Positions 24,172 to 30,572 of a stretch of DNA of 30,572 nucleotides are shown piece after piece; position 1 is the stretch's first letter; each line of letters starts with the position of its first letter. This DNA comes from JBOHNS01 sp050730835 (GTDB lineage Bacteria; Patescibacteriota; Saccharimonadia; Saccharimonadales; UBA4665). The notes beneath the pieces are model-generated. The model searched no databases, was not told the DNA's origin, and worked only from the letters and a program-made list of their open reading frames with translations. Both the position numbers and the translations under genes were made by a program. Where the stretch lies: positions 1-30,572 of the forward strand of contig JBOHNS010000037.1 in NCBI GenBank assembly GCA_050730835.1. The letters run 5' to 3'.

Positions 24172-24400
24172 TATTTTGTAATCGTGGCGATTGAGCCGGT
24201 TGTTGGTGTTTTCCGGTTTGGCTGACCAATGAACAGCTGGCTGCCCAATAGTTGTCGCGTCGGTGCCGTGCTTTGTCTCGTGATTCGTAATTGCAATCTC
24301 CCGGTTAATTTCACCTCAAAGTTAATCAAAATTTTATATTAAAGCCACTGATTTGTCAAAAATATTGTAGCTGGCAGGATAACATATAAATTTCGGCGGG

Positions 24401-24718
24401 TTATTGGGCGCGGTTGTGCTCGTGGCATTTTTGGATGTCGTAGGAAGTTTGGAAGGCGCTGCAACTTAGCGGCGAGGAGTTTAGTTTTAATAATTTGGCA
24501 AAGTCGGAGCCTTCGATTTGATTGTCTTCTTTTTGCTGGCTGAGCGCCGAATTGACGGCCGTGGCAGCGTGCGCGGAATCAACCACTCTGGTTATGGCGA
24601 CCGCGGCGATGATAAGTATGACGCCGATTATTATGACATTGCGCCCAGAGATTTTGTTTTTATAGCGCGGCAGCGGCGCGTAGAGTTTTAGTTGGTTGGG
24701 CTTTTTGGGCTGGCTCAT
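24401..24718 (-). CDS. Small single-pass membrane protein, unknown function
   Basis: A 105-residue protein beginning MSQPKKPNQLK. One membrane segment lies at about 28-44 (VIIIGVILIIAAVAITRVV) after a basic KNKISGRN, giving a short outer tail that holds two Cys (SPLSCSAF and QKCHEH), possibly a disulfide. No family is recognised. I chose the second of two close ATGs because TATAAT (24728-24733) would start transcription inside the first one. A longer frame upstream is probably not translated. It is divergent from the cysQ-like gene. Confidence 0.6.
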   Translation of the reverse strand: MSQPKKPNQLKLYAPLPRYKNKISGRNVIIIGVILIIAAVAITRVVDSAHAATAVNSALSQQKEDNQIEGSDFAKLLKLNSSPLSCSAFQTSYDIQKCHEHNRAQ

Positions 24719-24727
24719 TGTCATTAG

Positions 24728-24733
24728 ATTATA
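24728..24733 (-). promoter_or_regulatory. -10 box of the 105 aa gene
   Basis: A perfect TATAAT on the minus strand, 9 bases before the chosen ATG at 24718. No clear -35 and no Shine-Dalgarno are seen. Confidence 0.45.
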
Positions 24734-24820
24734 TAACAAAAAATTTGTTAGCGGCTTTAAAAAGATTTTAACAATCCTCAAAAATTGTCGCCGGCATGAG
24801 CTATAATGGATTTTATTAAG

Positions 24821-24886
24821 ATGAAATTGCCGAATTTTAGCCAACACTTGCCGCCCGCGCCGCGCTTAGGCGGCTTTGGCCAATAA
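24821..24886 (+). CDS. Possible 21 aa small protein
   Basis: A 21-codon frame beginning MKLPNF and rich in Pro and Gly. TATAAT (24802-24807) ends 13 bases upstream of its ATG, with no Shine-Dalgarno. GCCGCC/GGCGGC inside it can pair as a hairpin. It lies just upstream of the cysQ-like gene. It may be a small protein, a leader, or only a 5' leader hairpin. Confidence 0.25.
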   Translation: MKLPNFSQHLPPAPRLGGFGQ

Positions 24887-24902
24887 TCTTTTCCGGATGC
24901 TC

Positions 24903-24908
24903 TATACT
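24903..24908 (+). promoter_or_regulatory. -10 box of the cysQ-like gene
   Basis: TATACT ends 7 bases before the ATG, so transcription would start at the start codon. There is no Shine-Dalgarno. Confidence 0.45.
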
Positions 24909-24915
24909 AGATTAC

Positions 24916-25698
24916 ATGTTAAAAGATTTGGCGTTTAAAGAGCTGCTTAATAAAGTCGTGGCAATTGCGCTAGAAGCCGGTCGCGAAGTTTTAGAAATTT
25001 ATGAAAGCGATGATTTTAAGACGACTTATAAAACCGATAATTCGCCGTTAACCCGAGCCGATTTGGCGGCTAATAAAATGATTTTGCATGGGCTAAAAGA
25101 TTTAACTCCAAACATAGCTATTGTCTCTGAAGAATCGCTAGATGACGTGCCGGAAAAACGTTTCAGCCAAGATTATGTTTGGCTGGTCGATCCGCTGGAT
25201 GGCACCAAAGAATTTGTTAATAAAAGTCCGGATTTTACGGTAAATATTGGGCTGGTTGAAAATGGCCAGCCGGTATTGGGCGCAGTTTACGCGCCGGCGC
25301 GCGATTTGCTATATTACGGCGCCAAAGGTTTAGGCGCCTGGAAAAAAACCGGTAACCAAAAACCGGCCGAAATTTCAGTTCAGCCGCGCCGCGCCAAGCC
25401 GGTTGTAGCCGTCAGCCATTCGCACGTTAACCAGCAAACGCTGGAATTTTTGAAGCAATTAGGCGAACACGAAAAGGTAGATATGGGCTCATCGCTAAAG
25501 CTTTGTTTTGTGGCCGACGGCACAATCGACATTTATCCGCGCCTGGCGCCAACTATGGAATGGGATACGGCGGCGGCCGACGCCGTGGTTCGTGCTGCGG
25601 GCGGCCAAGTTTTAAATTATGAAACTAAAAAACCACTAACTTACAACAAACCCGATTTACATAATCCATTTTTCGTAGTTTCGGCTATCGATCATTGA
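24916..25698 (+). CDS. cysQ: 3'(2'),5'-bisphosphate nucleotidase, CysQ-like
   Basis: A 260-residue Mg-dependent phosphatase of the inositol monophosphatase superfamily. Metal-site residues are in place: Glu72/Glu73 (SEES), DPLDGT (92-97) and WD (216-217) in EWDTAAADAV. The sequence DPLDGTKEFV is typical of the CysQ branch, which removes the 3' phosphate from PAP and protects cells from its build-up; true inositol phosphatases usually read DPIDGTxNF. Length is normal. It appears leaderless. It is convergent with glmS, with an inverted repeat between them. Substrate choice within the superfamily is not certain. Confidence 0.85.
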   Translation: MLKDLAFKELLNKVVAIALEAGREVLEIYESDDFKTTYKTDNSPLTRADLAANKMILHGLKDLTPNIAIVSEESLDDVPEKRFSQDYVWLVDPLDGTKEFVNKSPDFTVNIGLVENGQPVLGAVYAPARDLLYYGAKGLGAWKKTGNQKPAEISVQPRRAKPVVAVSHSHVNQQTLEFLKQLGEHEKVDMGSSLKLCFVADGTIDIYPRLAPTMEWDTAAADAVVRAAGGQVLNYETKKPLTYNKPDLHNPFFVVSAIDH

Positions 25699-25797
25699 AC
25701 CTTGAACCTTAAACATTGCTTTAACTATTCTCGTTAATCATATAAAAGGTCAAAGATAAATGGTCTAGTAAGGTTCAAAGTTCAATCAAAAATGATC
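25690..25797. terminator. Inverted repeat between convergent genes
   Basis: The left arm GATCATTGAACCTTGAACCTT (25690-25710) pairs imperfectly with AAGGTTCAAAGTTCAA plus AATGATC (25770-25797). A roughly 60-base AT-rich loop separates them. The left arm contains a tandem GAACCTT repeat. It spans the end of cysQ and the gap before the glmS stop, so it could end transcription from both sides, though it lacks a U-run of the usual kind. Confidence 0.5.
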
Positions 25798-25806
25798 AAT
25801 ATTTTA

Positions 25807-27636
25807 TCATTCGACCGTCACACTTTTGGCTAGGTTTCTAGGCTGGTCGATATTTAGGCCTTTGAATTTCGCTACGTAGTAGGCTAGCAGTTGCAGGGCT
25901 ACGTTATTTAAAATTGGCTGTATAAATTCTGAACTGCTAGCGGGTACGATTATATTCATATCGGCGGTTTTTAGTGGCTGGTTGGCTAGCGCTATAATTG
26001 GGCCGCCGCGGGCTTTGATTTCTTCGATACTTACTAGCATTTTTTGGTGGACGCTTTCGCTGGTGGCGATGGCTATAGTGGGCAAATTGTTATCGATTAG
26101 GGCGATGAAGCCGTGTTTTAATTCGCCGGCCGATAGGCCTTCGGCGTGCAGGTAGGTTAGCTCTTTCATTTTTAGCGCGCCTTCTAGCGCGATCGGATAA
26201 TTGTATTGTCGGCCTAGATAGAACAGGCTTTGGTTTTGGTAAATTTGTTTGGCTACTTTTTCGATTTCGGTTCTAGTTTCTAGCAATTTTTCTAGCTGTT
26301 TTGGCAAAGCTTCGATAGCGCTAATTATGGTTTTGGCGGCGTTAAAATCTAAATTGTTTTGGCGGCCTAGTGCGATCGCGTGCATCAAAACTAATAGGCT
26401 TTGGGCGGTAAAGGCTTTGGTACTGGCGACCGATATTTCCGGGCCGATGTGGTTATAAACGCCGGCATCAGTAATGCGCGCGATGGTTGAGCCGATGACA
26501 TTGACAATTCCGGTAACAAGCGGATGATGGTGGCGGGCTTCGGTAATGGCCGCGATAGTATCGGCGGTTTCGCCGGATTGTGACAGCGCAATTACCCAGG
26601 TGTTTTCGTCCAAATGATTTTTGGTGTAGCGGAATTCCGGTGCCATCGCGGCGGCGGCTGGCACGCCGGCTAGCGCGTTAAAGTATAGCTCGCCCATTTT
26701 GGCGGCGTAGTACGACGTGCCGACGCCTAGCAAAATTACGCGGTCGATGGCTTGCAGACGGCTGTCGACATCAATTAATCCGCCGAATTTTATATCGCCG
26801 GTCGCGGGCACTAACCGGCCGCGCGTGCAGTCCAGCGCGGCCTGCGGTTGCTCCATGATTTCTTTTAACAAATAGTGGTCGTAGCCGCTTTTGGTGGCGG
26901 CTTCTAGGTCCCATTCAATTTGCGCCAAGCTTTTTTGTAGCGGCTGGTTTTTAAAATCAAGTACCTCGTAGCCGCCATTTTGCACGTCGATTAACTCGCC
27001 GTCTTCCAGGTAAATTACTTTTTTGGTGCGTTCGATGATGGCGGCGACATCAGAGGCGATTATTAGTTCGTTATTTTCGGCCACGCCGAGCACTAGCGGG
27101 CTGGACATTTTTACGCCGATTAATCGGTCTGGCTCGCCCAAGCTAATGACGCAGATTGAAAAAGCACCGGTTAGCACTGCCGCGGCTTGCAATACGGCGC
27201 TGCGCAAATCGTCTTTATAAAACGATGAAATTAGCTGGGCGATGACTTCGCTATCGGTTTCGCTAGCAAATTTATAGCCCTTTTTGGATAATTGGTCTTT
27301 TAGGGTTTGATAATTTTCGATTATGCCGTTATGGACTAGCCAGATTTTGCCATCCTGGCTAGCGTGCGGGTGAGCGTTTTTTTCTGTCGCCGGGCCGTGT
27401 GTCGCCCAGCGCGTGTGGGCGATGCCGATTTTTTTGGGGTTTTCGGGCTTGTCACGATCTATAGCGGCTTCTAGCGCTGCGACTTTGCCGGTAGCCTTTT
27501 TGCAGTAAATTCCCTTTTGGCTAAACAGGCTCAGGCCAGCCGAATCATAGCCGCGATATTCCAGCCGTTTAATTCCAGCCAGCAAAACCGGTATTACCAA
27601 ATCGTCCTGGCCGCTATAAGCTACAATGCCGCACAT
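25807..27636 (-). CDS. glmS: Glutamine--fructose-6-phosphate aminotransferase
   Basis: Makes glucosamine-6-phosphate from fructose-6-phosphate and glutamine, the first step to UDP-GlcNAc and peptidoglycan. The start at 27636 gives MCGIVAYSG, placing the catalytic Cys at residue 2 after Met removal; an ATG 12 codons upstream would bury it and is rejected. The 609 residues comprise an N-terminal glutaminase domain (HTRWATHG, LVHNGIIENY) and two SIS domains (GVGTSYYAA, ALSQSGETADT, then LGRQYNYPIALEGALK), ending in PRNLAKSVTVE as is typical. TATAAT lies 6 bases before the ATG, so the mRNA is probably leaderless, leaving no room for a glmS ribozyme. Repeat copy D is directly upstream. Confidence 0.97.
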   Translation of the reverse strand: MCGIVAYSGQDDLVIPVLLAGIKRLEYRGYDSAGLSLFSQKGIYCKKATGKVAALEAAIDRDKPENPKKIGIAHTRWATHGPATEKNAHPHASQDGKIWLVHNGIIENYQTLKDQLSKKGYKFASETDSEVIAQLISSFYKDDLRSAVLQAAAVLTGAFSICVISLGEPDRLIGVKMSSPLVLGVAENNELIIASDVAAIIERTKKVIYLEDGELIDVQNGGYEVLDFKNQPLQKSLAQIEWDLEAATKSGYDHYLLKEIMEQPQAALDCTRGRLVPATGDIKFGGLIDVDSRLQAIDRVILLGVGTSYYAAKMGELYFNALAGVPAAAAMAPEFRYTKNHLDENTWVIALSQSGETADTIAAITEARHHHPLVTGIVNVIGSTIARITDAGVYNHIGPEISVASTKAFTAQSLLVLMHAIALGRQNNLDFNAAKTIISAIEALPKQLEKLLETRTEIEKVAKQIYQNQSLFYLGRQYNYPIALEGALKMKELTYLHAEGLSAGELKHGFIALIDNNLPTIAIATSESVHQKMLVSIEEIKARGGPIIALANQPLKTADMNIIVPASSSEFIQPILNNVALQLLAYYVAKFKGLNIDQPRNLAKSVTVE

Positions 27637-27642
27637 GCCTAT

Positions 27643-27648
27643 ATTATA
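27643..27648 (-). promoter_or_regulatory. Extended -10 promoter of glmS
   Basis: The minus strand reads TGCTATAAT, an extended -10 form, ending 6 bases before the ATG. No good -35 is seen; the upstream side is the arm of repeat copy D. Confidence 0.55.
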
Positions 27649-27654
27649 GCAACC

Positions 27655-27772
27655 GGCATTACATGTTTGCACATTTTAGTGCGAAAAGTTCCGCTACTCA
27701 TTCCATCGTATTTAATACGATTGCATTCCGCTGCTCGCCTTTCGCTCTAAACTGCACTAAACCTGTAATACC
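27655..27772 (+). repeat. Palindromic intergenic repeat (family 1), copy D
   Basis: The core has GCACATTTT, CGCTACTCATTCC, TGCATTCCGCTGCTCG and AAACTGCACT, with the apical stem ATCGTATT/AATACGAT and the middle stem GCGAAAaG/CcTTTCGC. The outer stem is GGCATTACATGTTT with AAACCTGTAATACC. In the core's own orientation it faces against the flanking minus-strand genes, unlike copies A-C. It lies directly upstream of the glmS promoter. Confidence 0.78.
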
Positions 27773-27816
27773 TCGTCGGCTATTTGACAGCGCTTGGCTG
27801 CTTCGCTATCTTCTAA

Positions 27817-28752
27817 CTACCGGTTCTTGGTGCGGATGGCGCGGCGAAAGCGTTTTTCGGCCGTTTCGTCGATGTAGCGCACCAGCGGGCCGTAAATGAT
27901 AGTTTTTTGTTTGGTGCTGTTATATTGATCGGCATCTTTTAGGGCGGCACATAGGAAATCATCGACCAGCCATTCGCGGCCAGGCGCGGTTTGGGCGGCC
28001 GAAGTAATGCGCCACATACCATTGGCCAGCTCTTCTCGCTCGATAATGCTTAGCGGGCTGGCCATCATAGTTGGCTGGTTGGGCAGGATTTGGGAGACAT
28101 TTTCAACCAGTTTTTTGCCGGCCTCTAAATTATTGACAAAAATATCGATATTGATGGTGCGCAAGCCGCGCGGCGTGGTGCGGATGCTCTGGATGAATTG
28201 ATTATGAATCCAAACGATTTCGCCGCTCAACTGGCGCAATTTAGTGGAACGCAGGCTGACTTTTTCGACGACGCCGTCCATGGAGGCAAAGGGTGCGATA
28301 CTGATGTAATCGCCGACTTTGTACCAACCTTCAATAATCATGATTAAGCCCGAGGTTATATCGCGCAGCAGCGGCGCGATGGTGGCACCGCCGACCACGA
28401 AAAATAGCGTGCCGGCGCCGACGGTGCTGATCAATAATCCGTGGTTGGGAAAAACTAACGCCAAAAAAACGTAAACCGCAACGATGGCAATAATAATTCT
28501 AATGGTGGCCGTAGAAATATTTAAATAAGTTTCTAATTGACGCAGCCGGATTGACCGCGGCTCGTCGCTGGTAGCGTCGGACTGGCTGCCAACTAGCGTG
28601 GTTAGTTTGACGATTATTTTGGCGATGTAGCGGCTTAAGACAAAGGCCACGAGCATAATAACCAATAGCACTATCAGGCCATAGATCGTGGAATTATTGC
28701 CAAATATTGAATCGACAAAACGCTTCAGCGAATTAACCGCTACCAAGTTCAT
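27817..28752 (-). CDS. MscS-family mechanosensitive channel
   Basis: A 311-residue small-conductance mechanosensitive channel that opens under membrane tension to release solutes after osmotic downshock. Helices lie near 22-46 and 77-97; the pore-lining helix follows with VGAGTLFFVVGGATIAPL, then the conserved LRDITSGLIMIIEGWYKVGDYI and beta domain with VSLRSTKLRQLSGEIVWIHN. Length is close to E. coli MscS (286). A clear promoter (28762-28790) places transcription start 2-4 bases before the ATG, so it looks leaderless. It stands between the 529 aa gene and repeat copy D on the same strand. Confidence 0.9.
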   Translation of the reverse strand: MNLVAVNSLKRFVDSIFGNNSTIYGLIVLLVIMLVAFVLSRYIAKIIVKLTTLVGSQSDATSDEPRSIRLRQLETYLNISTATIRIIIAIVAVYVFLALVFPNHGLLISTVGAGTLFFVVGGATIAPLLRDITSGLIMIIEGWYKVGDYISIAPFASMDGVVEKVSLRSTKLRQLSGEIVWIHNQFIQSIRTTPRGLRTINIDIFVNNLEAGKKLVENVSQILPNQPTMMASPLSIIEREELANGMWRITSAAQTAPGREWLVDDFLCAALKDADQYNSTKQKTIIYGPLVRYIDETAEKRFRRAIRTKNR

Positions 28753-28761
28753 ATACTAGCT

Positions 28762-28790
28762 ATAATAGTGTTTAACTGGCGAAAAACCAA
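28762..28790 (-). promoter_or_regulatory. Promoter of the MscS gene
   Basis: On the minus strand TTGGTT (28785-28790) and TATTAT (28762-28767) are 17 bases apart, the optimal spacing. Only 9 bases separate the -10 from the ATG. Confidence 0.6.
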
Positions 28791-28810
28791 AAATCAAGTT
28801 GGCGGCTGAT

Positions 28811-30400
28811 TTATTTGCGGGCACTGGTGCGCATGCCCAGACCAATTTCAGTCTTGTTGAGTTCATCGCGGTCAAAGATGTCCAAGATGCCGATAGTGTC
28901 GGCAGCGTCGCTGGCTGGATCGGTTTTTGGCGGACGGATGAAGAGGATGCGGGTTTTTTTGGCGCTTTCGGAAGTAGTCGACAGGCCAACTGCGTCTAGT
29001 GGTTTGAAACTGAGCATGTTGTGGTAGCGTTGATCGCGTGTGGCACCCTCGTATTTTTTTAGGCCGTAGCGCCCGGGGATTGACCAATCTAAATGTTTGA
29101 GATAGTCCAGCATATTTTTTAGATCGTTGGCCAGCACTGGGTCGTTATTGTGTTTGGCCAAGTAATCGGCGATCATTTTTTGAAATTTGGGACTGTCTTC
29201 GGCTAGTTCTTGGCCTTGGCTGTCGATACAAGTTAATCGGTTGATCCGATGTTCGGCTGGGATTTCGGCGGCGGCGCCGGCGGCAGTGCTGCGATCCGCG
29301 GCTGGTTGGCGCCTGCGCCGGTGGCTATTTTGATTGGGTTGGTGGGAGCGTTTGTGGCTGGTTCTGGCGGCGCTTGGCGAACTTAAGCCGGCTGCCTGCA
29401 GGCAGGTGGCGGCGAAATTTTGAAAGTTTTTGTCGAATGTTTGCGACGTGGCGCTTAGGGCGGCCAAAATGCCTCTTTCACTGAGTTGTTTGTCGTGCCG
29501 CCGCCGAACCGCGGTGCCCTCAGTCGCAAGGCGCCTGTGTTGCTGGTCGAGCTGTTTTTTAGGCTGGTCGGGCCATAGCCAACGGCGCTCCGGCTGACTT
29601 AGAAAATCAATGGTGATGGCTGGGCTGTTGTCAGTCGCCTGACTGATTAGCAAGGCTGTTTTCCCGAGATCGCTGATTGGTTTGTTGGCTTTGTCGGCGG
29701 GCTGTTCGTCCGGCAAAGCTTCGTGCAAAATTTGCCGGGCCAGCCAGCCGTCAAAATCGCCGTTATGCAATTTGGCCAGCAGCTTTTGGCTGACATCCGG
29801 ACCGCCGCTGGCAGTCGTAAAGGCTGCGGCGTGCTGAAAATTGGCGCTGGTTTTATGGCGCTCGCTGTCGGACCGCGGCGGCGTGGTTTCGGTTAGCGCT
29901 TGCAAGAGCTGGAATTGGGCGACATTGTCGAGTTGGTTGGTTATCAGCTGCGGCAGCAGGTCGTTAGTTATGGCGGCCGACAATTTGCGATAATTAGCCA
30001 GGTTTTGGTCGGCAGTTAAGGCGATGCTGGCAATAAATTGGCCGTAAGCTTCGGCCAGGTCGCTGGCGCCGCCGCGCCGGCGTATTTGGTCGGCGAAGAG
30101 TTGTTTATAAAAGTCGATTTTGTCGCCAACCAGCTGCTTTTCGGCCAAACCGGCGGCTGCGTAACCTAAGGCATAAAGTTGTGGCACGGCCTGGTCAAAC
30201 CTGGTATTATCGCGTACTTGCCGGCGCGACACGTGGAGGATCTGGGGCAACTGGTAGTAGGCGTCTGGCGGTGTATCTGTGATTGGATCTTGGTAGCTAA
30301 AATCCGACAGGGCGGCCGCTAAGCCGGCTAGCTCCGGAGCGTCCAATATACCTAACTCTGTATCTGGCAATGGCGTTGCTTCGCCAAGCTTTTCACTCAT
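28811..30400 (-). CDS. 529 aa protein of unknown function
   Basis: I do not recognise this protein. It has no signal peptide or membrane helix, so it is probably cytoplasmic. Residues 1-320 look mostly helical and Ala/Leu/Gln-rich. A basic low-complexity linker (about 345-375, with HRRRRQ) follows, then a compact C-terminal part (about 395-529) with INRLTCIDSQG, GRYGLKKYEGATRDQRYH and KKTRILFI, later IGILDIFDRDELN. The Leu-Lys-x-Tyr..Tyr..basic..Leu-hydrophobic pattern is faintly like RelE-fold toxins, which is only a guess. CTAG is rare here (3 by hand count), unlike the housekeeping genes. An extended -10 lies at 30413-30421. It may be an accessory gene; the IS30 end is next to it. Confidence 0.8.
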   Translation of the reverse strand: MSEKLGEATPLPDTELGILDAPELAGLAAALSDFSYQDPITDTPPDAYYQLPQILHVSRRQVRDNTRFDQAVPQLYALGYAAAGLAEKQLVGDKIDFYKQLFADQIRRRGGASDLAEAYGQFIASIALTADQNLANYRKLSAAITNDLLPQLITNQLDNVAQFQLLQALTETTPPRSDSERHKTSANFQHAAAFTTASGGPDVSQKLLAKLHNGDFDGWLARQILHEALPDEQPADKANKPISDLGKTALLISQATDNSPAITIDFLSQPERRWLWPDQPKKQLDQQHRRLATEGTAVRRRHDKQLSERGILAALSATSQTFDKNFQNFAATCLQAAGLSSPSAARTSHKRSHQPNQNSHRRRRQPAADRSTAAGAAAEIPAEHRINRLTCIDSQGQELAEDSPKFQKMIADYLAKHNNDPVLANDLKNMLDYLKHLDWSIPGRYGLKKYEGATRDQRYHNMLSFKPLDAVGLSTTSESAKKTRILFIRPPKTDPASDAADTIGILDIFDRDELNKTEIGLGMRTSARK

Positions 30401-30412
30401 AATTATTGCAAT

Positions 30413-30421
30413 ATTATATCA
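30413..30421 (-). promoter_or_regulatory. Extended -10 promoter of the 529 aa gene
   Basis: The minus strand reads TGATATAAT, an extended -10, ending 12 bases before the ATG. The leader would be about 5 bases, with no Shine-Dalgarno. Confidence 0.5.
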
Positions 30422-30457
30422 TGCCCTGTTTAATTTAGGCAATTTCCTACATTCTCA

Positions 30458-30572
30458 CTAGAATCCGAACACCCCTAAGTTTTTAAGCCGGTTAAAGAAT
30501 ACCTCATTGGGTGTTTGGTAGTCCAATCTTTTTCTCGGCCGGTTGTTAATTTCTTCCACTATGTCATCAAGT
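30458..30572 (-). CDS. IS30-family transposase, C-terminal end (cut by window)
   Basis: The last 37 residues of a transposase enter from the right edge and stop at TAG (30458-30460). The text EEINNRPRKRLDYQTPNEVF is the hallmark C-terminal region of IS30-family DDE transposases, just past the catalytic Glu. The remainder lies outside the window, so intactness and the left end of the element cannot be judged. The element's end probably lies between 30421 and 30458, close to the promoter of the 529 aa gene. Confidence 0.85.
   Translation of the reverse strand, partial: LDDIVEEINNRPRKRLDYQTPNEVFFNRLKNLGVFGF

Noticed and set aside
24719..24847. N-terminal extension of the 105 aa membrane protein to 148 aa
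   Set aside because: The extension contains the TATAAT box, lacks a ribosome-binding site and overlaps the upstream control region of the divergent gene.
27637..27672. 12-codon N-terminal extension of glmS
   Set aside because: GlmS needs its catalytic Cys at position 2; the extension would block it, and the -10 box lies within that stretch.
27637..27816. glmS ribozyme/riboswitch upstream of glmS
   Set aside because: The predicted transcript starts at the ATG, and the gap is filled by repeat copy D and has no ribozyme-like sequence.

Overview
The window reads as a chromosomal segment of a Patescibacteria/CPR bacterium, most likely Candidatus Saccharibacteria (TM7). This is inferred from the gene mix (a type II NADH dehydrogenase plus a bo3-type quinol oxidase operon, a TypA GTPase, and several cell-wall hydrolases with one N-terminal membrane segment), from compact genes, and from TGA being used as a stop. 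The taxonomy was not tested by any search. No tRNA, rRNA or CRISPR array was seen.

Layout. 1-3602: a palindromic repeat, then a UvrD/RecB-like helicase-nuclease (minus strand). 3781-6736: NDH-2 (minus) divergent from a GlcD-like FAD oxidase (plus). 6903-10365: a plus-strand metabolic run of SIS-domain phosphosugar protein, small SemiSWEET-like membrane protein, SDR dehydrogenase and an (alpha/alpha)6 glycosidase. 10366-10985: a 620 bp gap with two copies of a large structured repeat. 10986-12815: typA. 12918-18151: cyoA-cyoB-(mini-cyoC)-cyoC-cyoD-cyoE. 18162-24718: an accessory-looking envelope block with a CHAP-domain protein, a LysM/transglycosylase protein, a small unknown, and three unknown single-pass proteins. 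24916-28752: cysQ-like phosphatase, glmS and an MscS channel. 28811-30400: a 529 aa unknown. 30458-30572: the C-terminal end of an IS30-family transposase cut by the window edge.

How it works together. NDH-2 can pass electrons from NADH to quinone, the GlcD-like enzyme may feed in electrons from a 2-hydroxyacid, and the bo3 oxidase passes them to O2 while pumping protons. CyoE supplies heme O. This is a very short aerobic chain within about 14 kb. GlmS makes the amino sugar for the wall, and the CHAP and LysM/SLT proteins probably cut peptidoglycan, either the cell's own or that of a host or prey cell.

Most notable structure. (1) A roughly 120 bp palindromic element occurs four times between genes. 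Its core is conserved, but its outer stem has a different sequence in every copy and is complementary within each. (2) A second, larger element of about 230 bp occurs two or three times. (3) The 5' end of cyoC is tandemly duplicated into a 64-codon gene with mostly synonymous divergence. (4) Quinone-site residues look altered in both NDH-2 and CyoB. (5) CTAG is strongly over-represented in the housekeeping genes but not in the 529 aa gene or the envelope block. (6) Many genes have a -10 box at the start codon and no Shine-Dalgarno, suggesting leaderless mRNAs.
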